Assembly: GCA_964437215.1 (NCBI GenBank)
Contig: CAYTFZ010000014.1
Location: 1-37,504, forward strand
DNA: 37,504 bases
DNA from: JAAYAN01 sp964437215
GTDB taxonomy: Bacteria > Bacteroidota > Ignavibacteria > Ignavibacteriales > Melioribacteraceae
Direction of reading: 5' to 3'
Shown: positions 33,768 to 37,504 of the stretch, in pieces
How the letters are laid out: every line of letters begins with the position of its first letter
Position numbering within the stretch: the stretch's first letter is position 1
Made by a program: the position numbers and the translations under genes
Notes under the pieces: model-generated
The model's database searches: none
Told to the model about the DNA's origin: nothing
What the model saw: the letters and a program-made list of their open reading frames with translations, nothing else

Positions 33768-34619
33768 TTGAAAATTACAAAGCAGTTTACAAATCGCGAA
33801 AGCCAGTCTCTCGACAAATATCTTCAGGAAATAGGAAAGGTTGAACTGCTAACTCCATCTGATGAGATTGAATTAGCTGTAAATATTAAAAAAGGCGACA
33901 GAATAGCTTTGGAAAAGCTTGTAAAGGCAAATTTAAGATTTGTTGTAAGTGTTGCTAAACAATATCAAAATCAAGGTTTATCGCTTGGGGATTTGATTAA
34001 TGAAGGAAATCTTGGATTGATAAAAGCTGCAAAAAGATTTGATGAAACACGCGGCTTTAAATTTATATCGTATGCTGTTTGGTGGATCCGGCAGTCAATT
34101 TTACAGGCTCTTGCCGAACAATCGCGTATAGTGAGATTGCCTTTAAACAGAGTAGGGGCATTAAATAAAATTGGAAAAGCGTATAGTAATCTTGAACAAG
34201 AATATGAAAGAGAACCAAGTGCTACTGAAATAGCTCAGGAACTGGAAATGGATATTGAAGATGTTGCAGAAGCATTAAAAATATCCGGCAAGCACGTTTC
34301 AATGGATGCTCCTTTTCAGACAGGGGAAGAAAACAGATTGCTGGATGTGATTGAAAATGACCAGCCCTCGCCGGATACCGCATTAATGTCCGAATCTTTA
34401 AGGAGTGAAATAGAAAGAGCATTATCCACACTTACAGAAAGAGAAGGTGAAGTTATAAAATTGTACTTCGGATTGTATACTGAACATTCATTAACATTGG
34501 AAGAGATTGGAGAAAAGTTTAATTTAACCCGCGAAAGAGTAAGGCAAATAAAAGAAAAAGCAATAAGGCGATTAAGGCATGCATCGCGAAGTAAAAATTT
34601 GAGAAACTATTTAGGATAA
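33768..34619 (+). CDS. rpoD: Primary sigma factor (RpoD/SigA, short Bacteroidota type)
   Basis: This is the housekeeping sigma factor. The 283-residue protein lacks region 1.1 and begins with region 1.2 (NRESQSLDKYLQEIGK). Region 2 contains GDLINEGNLGLIKAAKRFD and RGFKFISYAVWWIRQSI. Region 4.2 is TLEEIGEKFNLTRERVRQIK. The N-terminal KITKQFTNRESQSLDKYLQE closely resembles primary sigma factors of Bacteroidota, which read TTTG/TAnnTTTG promoters. The start is TTG at 33768 behind GAGGA. Its stop overlaps the start of the next gene by one base (TAATG). Confidence 0.96.
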   Translation: MKITKQFTNRESQSLDKYLQEIGKVELLTPSDEIELAVNIKKGDRIALEKLVKANLRFVVSVAKQYQNQGLSLGDLINEGNLGLIKAAKRFDETRGFKFISYAVWWIRQSILQALAEQSRIVRLPLNRVGALNKIGKAYSNLEQEYEREPSATEIAQELEMDIEDVAEALKISGKHVSMDAPFQTGEENRLLDVIENDQPSPDTALMSESLRSEIERALSTLTEREGEVIKLYFGLYTEHSLTLEEIGEKFNLTRERVRQIKEKAIRRLRHASRSKNLRNYLG

Positions 34620-35299
34620 TGAACTTGGTTCGAAGTAATATTATCTTTGTATCGTTAATGCTTATTCTAATTGCCGGATGCGCTTCTTCAAATATTTCCG
34701 AAAGATATAACAGACCCAAAAGGGAAGACCCGAGTACAGAAAAAAAGAATAGATTTTCTTCAGATGAAACACTTGCTTCCGAGAAAAAAGAACAAAAACC
34801 AGATACACTATTTCATCATCAAGAATTTGATGATGAACCTTACGAAGAAGTTATGGTAAATATTGATGAATTTGTTCTTGCAAATAAAGTTCCAGAAAAC
34901 AACAGCATTGAAATTACTAATCGCGAAAAAATGCTGATGGAAATTATCAGATTTATAGATACTCCTTATAAATATGGTGGAAATACGCCAAATGGTATGG
35001 ATTGCAGCGCATTTACTAAAACAGTTTACACAAATTCAGTTCAAACCGATCTTCCTAGAAGCGCCCGAGAACAATATCAGATAGGAAATGCTGTAGATAG
35101 GGAAGACCTTCAGTTTGGGGATTTGGTTTTTTTCAATACAACCAGACGTTCATTCCCCGGACATGTTGGTATTTATATAGGAGAAAATCTTTTTGCCCAT
35201 GCCAGCCGCAAGCAAGGTGTAATCATTTCTTCGATGGAGACTGAATATTATTTTAAACGCTATGTTGGTGCCAAGCGTTTGGATTTGAATCTCAAATAG
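34619..35299 (+). CDS. NlpC/P60 family lipoprotein, predicted peptidoglycan endopeptidase
   Basis: The 226-residue protein has a lipoprotein signal peptide with lipobox LIAGC (acylated Cys at 21), then a disordered charged stretch to about residue 95. A C-terminal NlpC/P60 cysteine peptidase domain follows, with catalytic C129 (GMDCSAFTK), H182 (PGHVGIYIG) and the third residue H194 (FAHASR). All three are present, so it should be active. It probably cuts peptide stems in the periplasm while anchored to a membrane. The ATG overlaps the stop of the sigma factor gene by one base, suggesting coupled translation. Confidence 0.93.
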   Translation: MNLVRSNIIFVSLMLILIAGCASSNISERYNRPKREDPSTEKKNRFSSDETLASEKKEQKPDTLFHHQEFDDEPYEEVMVNIDEFVLANKVPENNSIEITNREKMLMEIIRFIDTPYKYGGNTPNGMDCSAFTKTVYTNSVQTDLPRSAREQYQIGNAVDREDLQFGDLVFFNTTRRSFPGHVGIYIGENLFAHASRKQGVIISSMETEYYFKRYVGAKRLDLNLK

Positions 35300-35309
35300 A
35301 ATAAATTTG
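35278..35309 (+). promoter_or_regulatory. Bacteroidota-type promoter before fumC
   Basis: TTTG at 35278-35281 and TAAATTTG at 35302-35309 are separated by 20 bases. This matches the Bacteroidota housekeeping consensus TTTG-N19-21-TAnnTTTG at every defined position. The -33 box lies in the last codons of the lipoprotein gene. The expected transcription start is a few bases after 35309, about 50 bases before the fumC ATG. Confidence 0.6.
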
Positions 35310-35367
35310 CTATTTGGATTCGTACAAAAACTTTAAGAAATTAATTAAATATATAAGGAAAAAAACT

Positions 35368-36759
35368 ATGGAATTCAGGATTGAAACTGATACTATGGGC
35401 GAAATAAAAGTGCCAAGTGATAAGTATTACGGAGCACAGACAGCCCGGTCTTTGATGAACTTCAAAATAGGTGGCGAAAGATTTCCGCGAGAAATGATTA
35501 GAGCTTTGGGTATTCTTAAAAAAGCTGCTGCTCTTGCCAATAAAGAGTTAGGGATGTTAAGCTCCGAAAAAGCTGAGTTAATTGTTAAAGCTGCCGATGA
35601 AGTGATTTCGGGAAAACTTGACGAACATTTTCCATTAGTAGTTTGGCAGACCGGAAGCGGAACCCAGACAAATATGAATACAAACGAAGTAATTTCGAAC
35701 AGGGCGATAGAAATAGCCGGCGGAGTTATGGGCAGTAAAAAACCGATTCATCCAAACGATGATGTTAATAAAGCTCAGTCATCTAACGATACATTTCCTA
35801 CAGCAATGCACATTGCTGCAGTTGAAGAAATAAACAGAAATCTTATTCCGATGGTTACAAAACTGCGCAACGCTTTGGCAGTAAAATCTGAAGAATTTAA
35901 GGATATTATTAAAATAGGCAGAACCCATCTTATGGATGCAGTTCCATTAACTCTCGGTCAGGAATTCTCGGGATATGTTCAGCAGCTATCTTACGGATTG
36001 GAAAGGATAAACGGATGCCTGCCGCGTCTTTCGGAATTAGCATTGGGTGGAACTGCTGTTGGAACAGGACTTAATACACACAAAGATTTTGCCGAAGTAT
36101 CGGCGCGCAAAATTTCTGAAATTACAGGAATAAAATTCAGCTCAGCTAAAAATAAATTTGAAGCTTTGGCAGCACACGATGCCATTGTTGAAACAAGCGG
36201 TGTATTAAAAACTCTGGCTGCTTCTTTAATGAAAATAGCTAACGATGTCCGTTGGCTTGGATCAGGTCCTCGTTGCGGAATTGGAGAATTAAATCTTCCG
36301 GAAAATGAACCGGGAAGCTCTATTATGCCTGGTAAAGTAAATCCTACTCAATCCGAAGCAATGACAATGGTTTGCGTGCAAGTGCTGGGAAATGATGCAG
36401 CAATAGGGTTTGCCGGAGCAAGCGGAAATTTTGAATTAAATGTATTTAAACCTGTAATGATTTTTAACCTGCTGCAATCAATAAAACTTTTATCGGATGC
36501 TTGCGACAGTTTTACTGAAAATTGTGTTGTTGGAATTGTTGCCAACCAGAACAATATTAAAAAACATCTCGAAAATTCACTGATGCTGGTAACATCGCTT
36601 AATCCGCATATCGGATATGATAACGCTGCTAAAGTTGCAAAAAAAGCATTTAAAGAAAACACAACTCTTAAAGCTGCTGCAATTGAGCTTGGCTTGCTTA
36701 CTTCCGAAAAATTTGATGAAGTAGTTCGTCCGGAACAGATGATTGGTCCTGAAAACTAA
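35368..36759 (+). CDS. fumC: Fumarate hydratase, class II
   Basis: FumC hydrates fumarate to malate in the TCA cycle without an iron-sulfur cluster. From the ATG at 35368 (AAGGA upstream) the protein has 463 residues and begins MEFRIETDTMGEIKVPSDKY. A longer frame reaches back to a TTG at 35314, but the extra residues do not look like the family. Signatures are SGTQTNMNTNEVISNRA, HPNDDVNKAQSSNDTFPTAM, GRTHLMDAVP and GSSIMPGKVNP (316-326), the lyase family motif. A promoter precedes it and a terminator follows. Confidence 0.97.
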   Translation: MEFRIETDTMGEIKVPSDKYYGAQTARSLMNFKIGGERFPREMIRALGILKKAAALANKELGMLSSEKAELIVKAADEVISGKLDEHFPLVVWQTGSGTQTNMNTNEVISNRAIEIAGGVMGSKKPIHPNDDVNKAQSSNDTFPTAMHIAAVEEINRNLIPMVTKLRNALAVKSEEFKDIIKIGRTHLMDAVPLTLGQEFSGYVQQLSYGLERINGCLPRLSELALGGTAVGTGLNTHKDFAEVSARKISEITGIKFSSAKNKFEALAAHDAIVETSGVLKTLAASLMKIANDVRWLGSGPRCGIGELNLPENEPGSSIMPGKVNPTQSEAMTMVCVQVLGNDAAIGFAGASGNFELNVFKPVMIFNLLQSIKLLSDACDSFTENCVVGIVANQNNIKKHLENSLMLVTSLNPHIGYDNAAKVAKKAFKENTTLKAAAIELGLLTSEKFDEVVRPEQMIGPEN

Positions 36760-36774
36760 AAAAGACTTAAAAAG

Positions 36775-36813
36775 AGACTGCCGAGAAGATAAAAATTCGG
36801 CAGTCTTATCTTT
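36775..36813 (+). terminator. Terminator after fumC
   Basis: AGACTGCCGA (36775-36784) and TCGGCAGTCT (36797-36806) pair perfectly over 10 bp with a 12-base A-rich loop. TATCTTTC follows, a moderate T-rich tail. It lies 16 bases after the fumC stop, so fumC is probably a single-gene transcript. Confidence 0.8.
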
Positions 36814-36833
36814 CAAAATTTGTATTCGTGTAT

Positions 36834-36864
36834 TTTGATAGTCAGTTTATATTTCGTAATTTTC
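36834..36864 (+). promoter_or_regulatory. Candidate Bacteroidota-type promoter before the 109-aa gene and tkt
   Basis: TTTG (36834-36837) and TAATTTTC (36857-36864) are 19 bases apart. The -7 box differs from TAnnTTTG only in its last base. The site lies between the fumC terminator and the next gene, where a promoter is needed. Confidence 0.4.
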
Positions 36865-36897
36865 GTAGTTTAATAATTAAAAATGAAATAATTCCGC

Positions 36898-37227
36898 TTG
36901 AAAGAACGAATATTAAATATTTACCTTGTAATAATAAATGATGTTGTAACTGAATTCAGAGCAAAAGATTATCTCTTGGACGGGGATGATGATAGCAAAA
37001 TAAAATTTCTTTATTCAAAAGCTGCTGCCGATTTTGATGATGCTGTTAAATATGAAGCACCGTCCAATAAAAATGATAAAAAGATGACTTACAAACAATT
37101 TTCGAAGCTGGAAAAACAAGGCAGACACTACGAATTATTCGAAAATATCTTTACAAAATACGAAATTCCCGAAAATCCTCTCATCTGTGTAACTCCGGTA
37201 GTGGACGGGAAAATAATTTGTCAATAA
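36898..37227 (+). CDS. Hypothetical protein, 109 residues
   Basis: I do not recognise this protein. It begins at a TTG (36898) with no clear ribosome binding site. An in-frame TAA lies nine bases before the TTG, so there is no ATG alternative upstream. The N-terminal half holds IYLVIINDVVTEFRAKDYLL and a DGDDDSK acidic turn. The middle is rich in Lys and Asp, and the end is PLICVTPVVDGKIICQ with a single Cys near the C terminus. No membrane segment or signal peptide is seen. It lies 16 bases before the transketolase gene and probably shares its transcript. The codon use resembles the neighbours, which supports it as a real gene. Confidence 0.6.
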   Translation: MKERILNIYLVIINDVVTEFRAKDYLLDGDDDSKIKFLYSKAAADFDDAVKYEAPSNKNDKKMTYKQFSKLEKQGRHYELFENIFTKYEIPENPLICVTPVVDGKIICQ

Positions 37228-37243
37228 TATTTGAGGTTAAAAA

Positions 37244-37504
37244 ATGAATAATATTTCTAATGAACTTATGCAGAAATGCATAAACACAATCCGCTTTTTA
37301 GCAGTTGACGGCGTACAGAAAGCAAACTCTGGTCACCCTGGAATGCCAATGGGTTGCGCTCCAATTGCACATCTACTTTATTCCGAAATTATGAAATACA
37401 ATTCCGCAAATCCTAAATGGATAAACCGCGACCGTTTTGTGTTATCAGCCGGACATGGCAGTATGCTTTTATACAGTATGCTTCATTTAGCCGGTTATAA
37501 AGTA
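37244..37504 (+). CDS. tkt: Transketolase, N-terminal part (runs off the window)
   Basis: Transketolase moves two-carbon units in the pentose phosphate pathway. The first 87 residues are visible. They contain IRFLAVDGVQKANSGHPGMP and RDRFVLSAGHGSMLLYSML, which form the start of the thiamine diphosphate-binding domain and include the conserved histidines. TGAGG stands before the ATG at 37244. The reading frame is open to the window end. It could be a full-length enzyme or a split N-terminal subunit, which cannot be decided here. Confidence 0.93.
   Translation, partial: MNNISNELMQKCINTIRFLAVDGVQKANSGHPGMPMGCAPIAHLLYSEIMKYNSANPKWINRDRFVLSAGHGSMLLYSMLHLAGYKV

Noticed and set aside
35314..35367. 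Earlier TTG start for fumC adding 18 residues
   Set aside because: The extra Lys-rich residues are unlike the family, and the ATG at 35368 has its own AAGGA. The predicted promoter would also place transcription start close to this TTG.

Overview
This window is an almost uninterrupted bacterial transcription and translation supercluster, with every gene on the + strand. In order it holds the L11/beta operons (tRNA-Trp, secE, nusG, rplK, rplA, rplJ, rplL, rpoB, rpoC), the str operon (rpsL, rpsG, fusA, tuf), the S10, spc and alpha operons (rpsJ to rplQ), and then a short housekeeping tail. The DNA is AT-rich, roughly one third G+C by eye. A short housekeeping sigma factor of the Bacteroidota type (283 aa, no region 1.1), a secY-map-infA-rpmJ order without adk, a TTTG-N20-TAAATTTG promoter in front of fumC, and an L17 with a long acidic tail all point to the Bacteroidota/Chlorobiota group. 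Frequent strong Shine-Dalgarno sequences and many TTG starts are unlike typical Bacteroidia and suggest a deep-branching member such as the Ignavibacteria. That placement is an inference. Three runs of exactly 100 N show that this is a scaffolded draft assembly, probably metagenomic.

Layout: 1-10978 covers the 3' end of tRNA-Trp through rpoC, with a strong hairpin (attenuator or terminator) between rplL and rpoB. 10979-15097 is the str region, bounded by hairpins on both sides. 15121-29836 carries 31 genes (30 proteins plus a tRNA-Gln) from rpsJ to rplQ, closed by a classical terminator. The tRNA-Gln(UUG) is inserted between rplR and rpsE. 29894-37504 carries engB, a membrane protein with two GAF domains and a degenerate GGDEF domain, deoB, the primary sigma factor, an NlpC/P60 lipoprotein, fumC, an unrecognised 109-aa protein and the start of a transketolase gene.

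The genes act together as follows. RpoA, RpoB, RpoC, the sigma factor and NusG make up the transcription machinery. The ribosomal proteins, IF-1, EF-G and EF-Tu make and run ribosomes. EngB assists assembly of the large subunit. SecE and SecY form the translocon core, and Map trims initiator methionines from emerging chains. DeoB, FumC and transketolase are central carbon enzymes.

I found no CRISPR array, insertion sequence, phage, toxin-antitoxin or defence gene, and no convincing new system. The points most worth a second look are the tRNA-Gln inside the spc operon, the codon phase of all three assembly gaps, the GGDEF domain without its signature, engB starting directly on a terminator, the hairpin and small reading frame before the sigma gene, and the coexistence of Bacteroidota-style promoters with strong ribosome binding sites and TTG starts.
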